From assembly GCA_029987115.1 (NCBI GenBank), contig DALTWK010000012.1, forward strand, positions 1-54,270: a DNA stretch of 54,270 bases, written 5' to 3'. Origin of the DNA: Methanocorpusculum sp. (GTDB taxonomy: Archaea; Halobacteriota; Methanomicrobia; Methanomicrobiales; Methanocorpusculaceae). The translations under genes were made by a program, and so were the position numbers. Numbering within the stretch: position 1 is the first letter of the stretch; every line of letters starts with the position of its first letter. Under the pieces are notes generated by a model, which did no database searches, was not told the DNA's origin, and worked only from the letters and a program-made list of their open reading frames with translations. Positions 42,945-51,381 of the stretch are shown here, piece by piece.

Positions 42945-44840
42945 ATGGAGAACAAAGAGGCAGTTCTACCTAACAGATGTAATAAGGACCAGTGCTCCCT
43001 CATCTCACACTGTGCAGAAACAGGAAATGCTAGTGAATGGAATGATCGTAGTGATTCGGCAGTTGTTGGGTGCGGTGAACTTGATGGTGCCGATTTCACA
43101 TCCTTTTCTCTTGATGGCATTAATTTGATACAAAGTAAAATAGCAGGAACATGTTTCCATAATGCACATCTTGCAGGTGCTCTTTTCGAGTATTCAGATG
43201 GAAATCGCTCTTCTTTCTTTGGTGCGCAACTCGCGAAGGCTTCATTCCTGGGTGCAAAGTTGAAAGAAACTGATTTCCGAAATACATCAATGGATAATGC
43301 GGTGTTCACGGGAGCGGATTGTACAAATGCAAGATTCCAACTTGCCTCTCTGGAATCTGCCACGCTGAAAAAAGCAATTTTTACTGCCGTTGATTTAGAA
43401 AAGGTGAATTTGAAACGTGCGGATGCACGAGGTGCGGTTTTTACGGATGCCAATTTGAATGGTGGAAACTTGACCAATGCCGAGTTGCGGAATGCAGATT
43501 TCTCCAAGGCAAAACTGACTGGCTGTAATATCTCCAGTGCAAATTGTGCAGAAGTTGTTTTCAAAAGTGCAGATTTAACTGGTGCTGATTTGTCCGATTC
43601 AGTTCTAACTGGTGCCGATTTCACCTTTGCCGATCTCCGCGGGGCAAATCTGGACGGTGCTGATATCTCCGGCGCCAACTTTGAAGGTGCCGATCTTACC
43701 GATGCTCGTCTTCAGAACTGTAAAGGAGATGGGGCAAATTTCCATTCGGCAATCCTTCATATGGCAAAATTGAACGGTTCTGAAATTGTAAATGCCTATT
43801 TTTCAGAAGCTGTTCTGGTAAATGCTGAAGTTGCAGAAGCTGATTTGAGGGGAAGTGATTTCTCGTTAATTGCAGCATCCAATTCTAATTTTTATGGATC
43901 AAATCTTACCGATGCCATATTACGGGAAGCGGTCCTGACTAAGGCAGTTATGTGGAAATCCATTCTGGTTGACACAGATTTGACATGGGCAAACGTGAAG
44001 GATGCTGATTTTTCTGAAGCGAATCTCATGGGTGCTGATTTGTCCGAATCTTACCTTGACGGTGCAAAAATTCGTCATGCAGTTCTTCTCGGAACTTCTT
44101 TCCATCTGGCAAGTGTTGACGGAAGGACAGTGGTAACTGATTGTCTAATTGATGGAAATACCGATTTCACTGGTGTTGGTCTTGGTGGAATCAGAATTGA
44201 TCCTCGTCTTCATGCCCGTTTGCAGAGAAACATCCGAAAAATCTGGTGGGATGAATGGATTCAGAAACGGAAATTAATTTCATGGTTCGAAAAATTCGGC
44301 GGAAAAATCCCCGAGATGGAGCCATTTCTGGAACATCACAAATATGTCCCGCGTACAGGAACAGCAGTAGAACGTCATCATGCGGCAAGGGTAAAGCGAC
44401 AGGAACGGAATAAATTCTGGAAGAAAGAGTTTAAGGAGAGTGTCCCGAAAGCATTACTGAAAGGAGTTGCACAAATAATCGAAAGCATCTTCATAAACCT
44501 CCCTGTGCGTTTGTTCTGGAAGACATCTGACTATGGAAGCAAGACATTTCCTATCGTTCTGTCATTCATTATTCTCAATATCATATTCACCATCATCTAC
44601 ATGATACTCCCGGTTCTTCCGGGAATGGACCCCATAACCGCAGATATTCTTGGGACAGGTAACCCCTTCCAGGGTTTCATGCACACAACAATGATTATTT
44701 TCAGCGTAACCGATATGGCTACAATGAACCTTGGCGTGCTTCCCATGTTCTGTGCACTGGTTCATGTAATTCTTGGCTACTTCCTGCTGGCGGCACTTGT
44801 TACCAGATTTGCAATTATGTTCCAGAGTCAGAACGGATAA
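42945..44840 (+). CDS. pentapeptide-repeat protein fused to a two-helix pore-like domain
   Basis: A 631-residue protein. After a short Cys-containing head, residues about 45-425 are a run of pentapeptide repeats (A(D/N)Lxx, for example GADLSDSVLTGADF), which fold as a long square beta helix. A basic helical linker follows, then membrane helix 535-558, a re-entrant-like segment, and helix 600-626. The stretch between has a VTDMATMNLG block (588-597) resembling the pore and filter of K+ channels, with TMNLG where TVGYG would stand. Stop codons directly upstream in frame fix ATG 42945. It is divergent from grpE. Membrane location is likely; function unknown. Confidence 0.8.
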   Translation: MENKEAVLPNRCNKDQCSLISHCAETGNASEWNDRSDSAVVGCGELDGADFTSFSLDGINLIQSKIAGTCFHNAHLAGALFEYSDGNRSSFFGAQLAKASFLGAKLKETDFRNTSMDNAVFTGADCTNARFQLASLESATLKKAIFTAVDLEKVNLKRADARGAVFTDANLNGGNLTNAELRNADFSKAKLTGCNISSANCAEVVFKSADLTGADLSDSVLTGADFTFADLRGANLDGADISGANFEGADLTDARLQNCKGDGANFHSAILHMAKLNGSEIVNAYFSEAVLVNAEVAEADLRGSDFSLIAASNSNFYGSNLTDAILREAVLTKAVMWKSILVDTDLTWANVKDADFSEANLMGADLSESYLDGAKIRHAVLLGTSFHLASVDGRTVVTDCLIDGNTDFTGVGLGGIRIDPRLHARLQRNIRKIWWDEWIQKRKLISWFEKFGGKIPEMEPFLEHHKYVPRTGTAVERHHAARVKRQERNKFWKKEFKESVPKALLKGVAQIIESIFINLPVRLFWKTSDYGSKTFPIVLSFIILNIIFTIIYMILPVLPGMDPITADILGTGNPFQGFMHTTMIIFSVTDMATMNLGVLPMFCALVHVILGYFLLAALVTRFAIMFQSQNG

Positions 44841-44968
44841 ATCCCGTTTTTAAAAGATATTTATTATGCCTGTGAGAGATGAATCATCTCGTCGGTTGGT
44901 TTTTTAAAACATATTTGATGTTCCGCTAAGAGATGAATAACAGGAAATGTTCTCCCAAAAATATGGTG

Positions 44969-45727
44969 TTATTTTTTATACGCAACTTTGAAACCGGCTG
45001 AAAAAATCCGCTGATTTTCAGCCCCTCGTGTGATGCGTGCGGCAAAGTCGACATCTGTCACTACAAACCCAGAAAGTTCGTCTGCACCGAACTCAAAGAG
45101 TTGCGGTGCAAGCGGGGTTCCCGGTCCGACAATGGTTCTCTTTTCTGCATTTTTTGACAGAATGAGCATATGCTCCATAGTTTTGTCACTAAAACCAGCA
45201 CATGTTAAAAATACGAAATCTGCTTCTGGAAGGAGATATTCGATAGCTGAATACGGATAATCTCCCTCTTCAGGATTCCACTCAATGATGCTTAAATCAC
45301 AGACAGGGGCTATTAAGCTCTCTATGAAGGGAAAATGTCCGACTACTACAACTTTTTTTCCTTTAACTTGATTCTGGGATGCGATAAATGGATCATTCAA
45401 CCGCTCTTGGACCTGTTTCCGTTTCATCACATCAATTCCGTTTGATGTAGCAATTTCTGGAGAATTGTACCAGGAACAGAGTGCTGCCTGTCCAATTGAT
45501 GCCTCGATAAAGTTCCATGATTTGATACATTCTGCCATTTCACGAAGTGGCATTCCAATTCTGTTTTTCGTTATCTGTGGAGCACGCTGATAATACTCCC
45601 GGTATCCAGCATAGCCGAATCCATTCTCGCTGTTAATAACATATGTTGATTCACTGCCGACAGATACTTCTTTGACGGTAATATCAGCAGGTATTCCTTC
45701 AATCATTCTATCATATAATTCCCACAT
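44969..45727 (-). CDS. DUF364/DUF4213 Rossmann-like protein (putative metal chelation)
   Basis: A 252-residue protein with an N-terminal enolase-like DUF4213 part and a C-terminal Rossmann-like DUF364 part (KGKKVVVVGHFPFIESLI, then EYLLPEADFVFLTCAGFSDKT and IVGPGTPLAPQLFEFGADELSG). The family is annotated as a heavy-metal chelation domain by indirect evidence only. Last gene of the five-gene unit led by moeA, two bases behind an ABC-type ATPase. A metal-handling role in Mo/W cofactor synthesis is inferred from context. Confidence 0.78.
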   Translation of the reverse strand: MWELYDRMIEGIPADITVKEVSVGSESTYVINSENGFGYAGYREYYQRAPQITKNRIGMPLREMAECIKSWNFIEASIGQAALCSWYNSPEIATSNGIDVMKRKQVQERLNDPFIASQNQVKGKKVVVVGHFPFIESLIAPVCDLSIIEWNPEEGDYPYSAIEYLLPEADFVFLTCAGFSDKTMEHMLILSKNAEKRTIVGPGTPLAPQLFEFGADELSGFVVTDVDFAARITRGAENQRIFSAGFKVAYKK

Positions 45728-45729
45728 GA

Positions 45730-46749
45730 TTAATTCTCTCCAAGCATTTCTTTTGTTAGATGTTTTCCGTAACGGAGGGCGTTTCGTTGTTTCTGTAGAA
45801 CTGCATCCATTTTTTCCAATAAAACCAAGATTTCTTTCTCTTCCTCGGTTGTTTCCAGAACGGCAGAAATTCCGCCATTGGAAATTACAATCCGTTTATC
45901 TCCATTTAATGCGAGAATTGGATCGTGTGTTGACATCAGAACAATCTTATCCTTGCGAGATAACAATTCTAGCGCTTTTCTGCGGTCGATACCGGCATTT
46001 TCGATTTCATCAATCAGGATAATGGGTGAAGAGCTCATTAGGGCTGTGTCTGCAATCATTAGAGCACGTGACTGACCTCCAGATAGTTGAGTTACTTTAA
46101 CATTTTCTGCAAATTTCTCTCCTGCCAAGGTATTTGCTGTTTCAAAACAATTTCTGGTTACTTCCTCGATATTAGGAATCATCCGGCTTTTTGCATGCAT
46201 CTCAAGAAATTCTTTAACTGTAATATCCATCACAAAATTCATGTTTTGCGATACTTGTGCAATCAATCTCCCCTCCGTAGAGAATCTGGTGTTATCTCCT
46301 GGAATTATTCCGTTAATAAGAATCTGTCGCTGAGTTGGCGAGTCGCGTTGTGCAAGACATTCAATATCTTCAAGAAGCCTACTTTTTCCAGATCCAGTTG
46401 GGCCGACTATGCTTATGATTTCTCCTTTCCAGACAGTAAATTCAATATCCTCCGGCACTCCAGTTTTGTTTTTCCCACCGCATATCGTCAGCGATTCGAT
46501 GGAAGATAATGGTATTTTTTCTGAAGTAAATGATGAAAGGAACGTTGAGAAATTCAAGAGAATGCTGTCTTTTGTATGGCCAAACTCCTCAAGAATTTCT
46601 TCATCAGCATCTCCTAATGCATCTAATAATGGGAGAGAATGGTCAAGTTTATCAAGACGCATGTTTGCAAAGTAATCTGTGGCATATGGGTACTTGCATA
46701 GCAGTTCTCCAATGGTGAGTTTGATAAGGTCGTTATTAAAGTCAGTCAT
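45730..46749 (-). CDS. soluble ABC-type ATPase with N-terminal DUF1858-like domain
   Basis: A 339-residue protein. The first ~70 residues (LTIGELLCKYPYATDYF...) resemble the DUF1858/DUF542 type helical domain, but the usual cysteine pair is gone. The ABC domain follows: Walker A GPTGSGKS (116-123), signature LSGGQ (222-226), Walker B ILIDE (244-248) and H275. It has no membrane domain, and no permease gene is adjacent, so it is probably not a transporter component in the usual sense. It overlaps the GTPase gene by 8 bases and is 2 bases from the DUF364 gene. Confidence 0.83.
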   Translation of the reverse strand: MTDFNNDLIKLTIGELLCKYPYATDYFANMRLDKLDHSLPLLDALGDADEEILEEFGHTKDSILLNFSTFLSSFTSEKIPLSSIESLTICGGKNKTGVPEDIEFTVWKGEIISIVGPTGSGKSRLLEDIECLAQRDSPTQRQILINGIIPGDNTRFSTEGRLIAQVSQNMNFVMDITVKEFLEMHAKSRMIPNIEEVTRNCFETANTLAGEKFAENVKVTQLSGGQSRALMIADTALMSSSPIILIDEIENAGIDRRKALELLSRKDKIVLMSTHDPILALNGDKRIVISNGGISAVLETTEEEKEILVLLEKMDAVLQKQRNALRYGKHLTKEMLGEN

Positions 46750-47434
46750 CTCCGAACTCCATGCGTTTCAACATCCCCATCTGATAATTGTCTCCAATAC
46801 GTGTTTCTCCAGTGCAGTACGAACAGATTGCAGCAGGCATGGTAAATCGGAGTTTTCTATCTTTTAATGTCTCTATCTCTATTGCCTCAGCCAGATATTT
46901 TGCAAGGAGTAGCGAACCCTGGCCGGTAATACCATTTACAAAAAATACCTTTGCAGATGCATTTACTTCGCGGATGTTGAAGGCAAATACTTCTCGTTCT
47001 GCTTGGGATACAATATCACCCTTTGTTACAACAATCACATCGGCGAATTTGAGCATAGGTCCAATTTTCCGTGGGGTGTTAACCCCTGATAGATTGTCAA
47101 TTATACACACGGCGGGAATTCCATTAACATAAGGTGAACAGCGGTTACAAAGACCTGCACTTTCTGTAATTAAAAGGGAGAATCCTTTTCGTCTCCCCCA
47201 GGATACTGCCTCCTCAACATTGCTGACAAAATAATGATCTGGGCATGTCTTTCCTGCGAAACCGGTGATAACTGGAATCCCGTGTTCTTTATAGCGGATA
47301 TGATCAAATGAGGTGAGTGAATCGAATTTGACAACACCAACAGAACCCTGTGGTAAACCAAGTGATTTGATTGCCTGCAGAATCACCGATGTTTTGCCTG
47401 ATGATGGGGGGCCAGCAAATGTAACAAGCTTCAT
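46742..47434 (-). CDS. HypB/CobW-like P-loop GTPase with CxxC pairs
   Basis: A 230-residue P-loop protein: GPPSSGKT at 8-15, a switch with ITESAGLCNRC (89-99, cysteines 96 and 99), the guanine-specificity motif TKGD (137-140), and a C-terminal CSYC pair (204-207) in a CTGETRIGDNYQMG block. This resembles the metal-delivery GTPases HypB and the G3E group. It probably loads or moves a metal ion for a target enzyme. Seven bases after moaB. Confidence 0.8.
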   Translation of the reverse strand: MKLVTFAGPPSSGKTSVILQAIKSLGLPQGSVGVVKFDSLTSFDHIRYKEHGIPVITGFAGKTCPDHYFVSNVEEAVSWGRRKGFSLLITESAGLCNRCSPYVNGIPAVCIIDNLSGVNTPRKIGPMLKFADVIVVTKGDIVSQAEREVFAFNIREVNASAKVFFVNGITGQGSLLLAKYLAEAIEIETLKDRKLRFTMPAAICSYCTGETRIGDNYQMGMLKRMEFGDD

Positions 47435-47441
47435 CGGTTAT

Positions 47442-47933
47442 TCACTGTCCCGCGTGGGTTAAAATATGTTTTATTTCCGGCACAATGATTTCTTCTGTTG
47501 CAAGCTGACATGCCTTCGGAGAGCCTGGGATGCAGAAAACAGCTTTTCCGTTGACAACACCGGCTGAAGCACGAGATAGGATAACAGCTGTTCCTACTTG
47601 TGTTACACTTTTCATACGAAAGAGCTCGCCAAACCCAGCTAATGTTTTTTCAAATAATGGGGTGACTGCTTCTATTGTAACATCGTCTCTGGTAATACCA
47701 GTGCCGCCATTAACAACAATACAATTACCCTCCCCAGAAAGTGCTGAACTCACAGCTTCTGCAATTTTGACGGCTTCGTCTGAAACAAGAATTGGATTGG
47801 CACATTGCATATCTGCAGCTTTAAAGAGATTTTGAATAATCTTTCCTGACAAGTCAGTCTTTTCAGTGCGGGTTGTTGATACAGTAATGACAACCGCGTG
47901 GACTGCAACGTCGTGGTGATGCGAATCGGACAT
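47442..47933 (-). CDS. moaB: molybdopterin adenylyltransferase
   Basis: A 163-residue MoaB/MogA family protein that activates molybdopterin as its adenylate before metal insertion. NGGTGITRDDVTIEAV is the catalytic GGTG block and IPGSPKACQLA the C-terminal pocket. Directly abuts moeA, its partner in the following step. Confidence 0.94.
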   Translation of the reverse strand: MSDSHHHDVAVHAVVITVSTTRTEKTDLSGKIIQNLFKAADMQCANPILVSDEAVKIAEAVSSALSGEGNCIVVNGGTGITRDDVTIEAVTPLFEKTLAGFGELFRMKSVTQVGTAVILSRASAGVVNGKAVFCIPGSPKACQLATEEIIVPEIKHILTHAGQ

Positions 47934-49382
47934 TTACTCCTCCGCAAAATGAATTAGGGCAGAACAGAGCGGGTCTCGAATGTTTGTATTAACATAAAGG
48001 TAGGACCCATTATCAAGCGGGATTTCCTGAATGGCTGGGGTTAATACAATTTTTTCAGAGATACACACGCCATGACACAACTTTTCTTCAATTAATTCAG
48101 CCGTTTTCCCCTCTCCGAAACGTACGCTGATTCCGAAACGTGCTGCATTTGAGATAATTTTTTCCATACCACTGGCATACTCACCGCCAATGAGAATTGT
48201 TTTTAGAAGTTCCTGTTCAGTAGCGTCCGCAACAGCAGTAATACTGTCCCCTGCAGAAACAGTTCCAAGCCCTCTTGGAATGTGGAGGTAGCAGTTTGCT
48301 TTGATTCCGTTTATCTGCGCACTTGCGGAGCGTACCTCAGGTAAGGCGACATACCTTCCTTCCACTATCGCTACCGCTCCGAATCTCAATTCATCAATAT
48401 CAGATTCGGTCTCTACTGTAGAGCCTGCTACTGCAGATACTTTTGTCTGAACAGGACCTTTCATTCCCCAGTTCTCAAGCAACGGTCGAACGAACATCCG
48501 AAGCCCGGTTGCTACTGCGAGCGGAAATCCTGGGAGGCCGAGGACTGGTTTGCCAGATACGATACCGAGCATGCATGGTTTTGCCGGTTTCATATACACG
48601 CCGTGGAACTTTAAATCACCAAGATCTTCAATGGCTTGGGATGTGAAATCTTTTGATCCCATGGAGGATCCGGCAGAGATAAGAACAATATCGTTTTCGT
48701 CAACCGCCTTTTGAATCGCTTCGCGAATTGTCTCGCGTTCATCAGCAACTGGGGGGTAACATACAGCAGAAACACCAAATTCTTCAACAAATGCGGCCAT
48801 CATTGCCGAGTTACTTTCAACAACCTGTCCCGGTTTTGGTTCGGTACCAACGGAAATCAGCTCGGTGCCAGTAGGGATAATACCAACGGAGATTGTCTGT
48901 ACGGGAATATCAGTATATCCATATCCCCCGAGGGCTCCAATATCAAAAGCACGAATTCTAGCGCCTTTTGGAAGAATCATCCTTCCACTGGTTATATCTT
49001 CACCTGTTTGTCTGACATTTTTCCCCTTCTTTATCGGTGAGTGGATTGTTATCTCAGATGAGTGTTCGGATTTGTCAAATAGCACATCCTCAATCATAAT
49101 GACCGCATCAAAATCAGATTTAACCACATTCCCGGTATTGACACGCTCAAAATTTCTAAGAGTTTTAGGATGTTCCTGCGATGCTCCCCGAGTTTCATTT
49201 GATGAAACAGCAAAACCATCCATTGCTGAAACTGGTGCTATTGGTACATTATATTTTGCATAAAGCGGTTCAGATAGAATCTTCCCTGCAGCATCATCAA
49301 GACAGACTACACGACTGGTCGAACATACCGGAATATTCAGAACCATTCTTAGTGCGCTCTGATATGAGATTTTTTGCATCAT
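47934..49382 (-). CDS. moeA: molybdopterin molybdotransferase with C-terminal extension
   Basis: A 482-residue MoeA, inserting Mo or W into adenylylated molybdopterin. The SAMDGFAV motif, GTELISVG, and ISAGSSMGSKDFT mark domains I-III. Standard MoeA ends near residue 400; here about 80 more residues follow (from LIGGEYASGMEKI), resembling the front part of the PBP-like domain often fused to archaeal MoeA, apparently shortened. First gene of a five-gene unit and divergent from moaA. Confidence 0.94.
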   Translation of the reverse strand: MMQKISYQSALRMVLNIPVCSTSRVVCLDDAAGKILSEPLYAKYNVPIAPVSAMDGFAVSSNETRGASQEHPKTLRNFERVNTGNVVKSDFDAVIMIEDVLFDKSEHSSEITIHSPIKKGKNVRQTGEDITSGRMILPKGARIRAFDIGALGGYGYTDIPVQTISVGIIPTGTELISVGTEPKPGQVVESNSAMMAAFVEEFGVSAVCYPPVADERETIREAIQKAVDENDIVLISAGSSMGSKDFTSQAIEDLGDLKFHGVYMKPAKPCMLGIVSGKPVLGLPGFPLAVATGLRMFVRPLLENWGMKGPVQTKVSAVAGSTVETESDIDELRFGAVAIVEGRYVALPEVRSASAQINGIKANCYLHIPRGLGTVSAGDSITAVADATEQELLKTILIGGEYASGMEKIISNAARFGISVRFGEGKTAELIEEKLCHGVCISEKIVLTPAIQEIPLDNGSYLYVNTNIRDPLCSALIHFAEE

Positions 49383-49435
49383 GTCATCCAGATATTAGGT
49401 TTTCCCGCAGATATAGGTATGGTTTTTTGTTAATA

Positions 49436-49479
49436 TAGTTATATTTACTTGATTGATTTTTTATGCTAAAATCATATAC
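49436..49479. promoter_or_regulatory. divergent promoters of moeA and moaA
   Basis: CATATAC (49473-49479) on the plus strand is 45 bases before moaA, with transcription start near 49501 and GAGGA (49506-49510) as ribosome site. On the minus strand AAATATAAC at about 49438-49446 suits moeA. The 140-base spacer holds both. Confidence 0.4.
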
Positions 49480-49523
49480 AAAAAACACAAAATAGATAAC
49501 ATCACGAGGACCAAAGAATAGCA

Positions 49524-50462
49524 ATGGATTCTGTTTCTCTTATGACTGATTCTTTTGGCAGAAGAATTACAGATGTACGTATTGCTGTAAACAGTTCCTG
49601 CAATCTTCAGTGTATCTATTGCCACCGTGAAGGAGAAGGAGATAACGGATGTGTTTCCTGTGGAAATGCAGGTGAATCTTCTGTCTCGGAAATCCACAAC
49701 ATAATGGCAGTACTCAGTGAACTCGGTGTCCGCACTCTAAAGATTACTGGTGGAGAGCCACTCCTCCGTCCAGATATTTTAGATGTAATTAGAGCGATTC
49801 CACCTGAAATTGAAGTGTCAATGACAACGAACGGAACATTGTTAAAAGAAATGGCCCTTTCCTTGAAAGTAGCTGGATTGACTCGCGTCAATATCAGCAT
49901 TGATTCACTCCATCCGGAACGATATGCAAAGATAACGGGACATAACCTTCTCTCGAAAGTTTTGGAAGGTTTAGATGCGGCAGTTGATGCTGGGCTTACG
50001 CCTGTTAAAATAAACACCGTCCTTTTACCAGGAATTAATGATGACGAAATTGAGGATTTCCTGGAGTTTGTTCGCGGGAAAAATGATATTATTCTGCAGT
50101 TTATTGAATTGATGAATATGAACGGTTTTGGGGAAAAAGCAATCTCTATGGTGAACAGCACTTCTGAATTTGCACTTAATCTGGAAGAACGATTCAAACG
50201 CGAAGCTGAAGAAACAGTCACCAGAAGAATGCACCATCGAAGAAAATATAATATTAACGGTGCAATGGTAGAAATAGTGCGTCCGATGCACAATGCTGAG
50301 TTCTGTGCAAACTGCAACAGGCTTCGCATCACGTCTGACGGTATGTTAAAACCTTGTCTTCTCCGGTGTGGAAATGAGATTCCTCTGAAAGGACTTGGCA
50401 AGGATGGTATTATCGAAGCAATTCGGAAGGCAGTTGCCACCCGCGAACCCTACTTTACCTAA
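49524..50462 (+). CDS. moaA: GTP 3',8-cyclase
   Basis: A 312-residue radical SAM enzyme for the first step of molybdopterin synthesis. The SAM cluster is C26, C30, C33 (SSCNLQCIYC); the second cluster cysteines lie near CANCNRLRITSDGMLKPC at the C-terminal end. Length is normal. Leads the moaA-moaE-moaC unit. Confidence 0.96.
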   Translation: MDSVSLMTDSFGRRITDVRIAVNSSCNLQCIYCHREGEGDNGCVSCGNAGESSVSEIHNIMAVLSELGVRTLKITGGEPLLRPDILDVIRAIPPEIEVSMTTNGTLLKEMALSLKVAGLTRVNISIDSLHPERYAKITGHNLLSKVLEGLDAAVDAGLTPVKINTVLLPGINDDEIEDFLEFVRGKNDIILQFIELMNMNGFGEKAISMVNSTSEFALNLEERFKREAEETVTRRMHHRRKYNINGAMVEIVRPMHNAEFCANCNRLRITSDGMLKPCLLRCGNEIPLKGLGKDGIIEAIRKAVATREPYFT

Positions 50463-50464
50463 TT

Positions 50465-50875
50465 ATGACAGATATACTTCGGTTACAAAAAGAGGATATT
50501 GATATCGGTTCATTTCTAAAAGAGACGCGTTCTGATAATGATGGTGCACAGATTGTCTTTGTTGGGTGTGTGCGTGATGATGGATTGGAAGGGCTTGAAA
50601 TTGAAGCATTTGTTCCTGTAGCTGAAGCTGATCTTCGAAAAATAGCTGATGAAGCCGAAACAATTCCTGGTGTGTCTTCTGTACACATCATTCACCGCTA
50701 TGGCAGATTAGAGGTTGGAGAAACAATTGTTGTCACCGTTGTTTGTTCTGCTCACCGTGGGGAAGGGTATGATGCCTCTCGATTGATAATTGAACGAATT
50801 AAAGAACATGTTCCTATCTGGAAACAAGAAATCACAAAAAGCGGAAAAAAAGGGAAATGGGTGGAGAAACACTAA
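50465..50875 (+). CDS. moaE: molybdopterin synthase catalytic subunit
   Basis: A 136-residue MoaE. FVGCVRDDGLEG near the N-terminus, IHRYGRLEVGETIVVTVV and the catalytic lysine block EHVPIWKQE are all present. It needs the sulfur carrier MoaD, which is not in this window. Two bases after moaA; its stop overlaps moaC (TAATG). Confidence 0.93.
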   Translation: MTDILRLQKEDIDIGSFLKETRSDNDGAQIVFVGCVRDDGLEGLEIEAFVPVAEADLRKIADEAETIPGVSSVHIIHRYGRLEVGETIVVTVVCSAHRGEGYDASRLIIERIKEHVPIWKQEITKSGKKGKWVEKH

Positions 50876-51342
50876 TGCCGGAATTTACACATCTGAATGA
50901 AAAAAAAGAGGTCCATATGGTAGATATCTCCGAGAAAATTGATGTTTCTCGGGAGGCAACCGCGTCTGGTAAAATATACTTGAGACCGGAAACATTAGAG
51001 GCTATTTATCAAGGAACTGCCATCAAAGGAAATGTTCTTGCTACAGCTCAGGTTGCAGGAATCATAGCAGTCAAGAAAACAGCAGACATTGTTCCTATGT
51101 GCCACCCAATTTCGATTAGCAACGTTGAGATTTCATTTAATCATACACATGAATATATAGAGGTTGTTTGTTCTGCCAAAACGTTCGGTAAAACAGGAAT
51201 CGAAATGGAAGCAATCACGGGGGTTCTTGTAGCACTTGATACTATCTGGGATATGGTAAAATCAGCTGAAAAAGATTCTAATGGACAGTATCCAGTTACA
51301 AGAATTACTGATGTTCATGTCTTGGAAAAGAGGAAAGGATAG
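50875..51342 (+). CDS. moaC: cyclic pyranopterin monophosphate synthase
   Basis: A 155-residue MoaC working after MoaA. VDISEKIDVSREATASGKI, MCHPISISNVEIS and TGIEMEAITGVLVALDTIWDM are signature blocks. I place the start at ATG 50875, in a TAATG overlap with moaE and with GGGTGGAG eight bases upstream, over ATG 50857 which lacks space for a ribosome site. Confidence 0.95.
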   Translation: MPEFTHLNEKKEVHMVDISEKIDVSREATASGKIYLRPETLEAIYQGTAIKGNVLATAQVAGIIAVKKTADIVPMCHPISISNVEISFNHTHEYIEVVCSAKTFGKTGIEMEAITGVLVALDTIWDMVKSAEKDSNGQYPVTRITDVHVLEKRKG

Positions 51343-51381
51343 TAACCTCAAAGCATACCCGTCCACGAATGTATTGAAAAA

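Noticed and set aside
42848..43678. 276-residue minus-strand frame rich in Ser, Ala and Phe
   Set aside because: Antisense of the pentapeptide repeats, whose periodic codons leave the other strand open.
45730..46749. ABC ATPase as part of an ordinary transporter
   Set aside because: No permease gene lies beside it, and it is coupled to soluble genes; modBC downstream already form a complete ATPase-permease pair.
49616..50440. 274-residue minus-strand frame
   Set aside because: Antisense of moaA with its radical SAM cysteines; no start context or family features.
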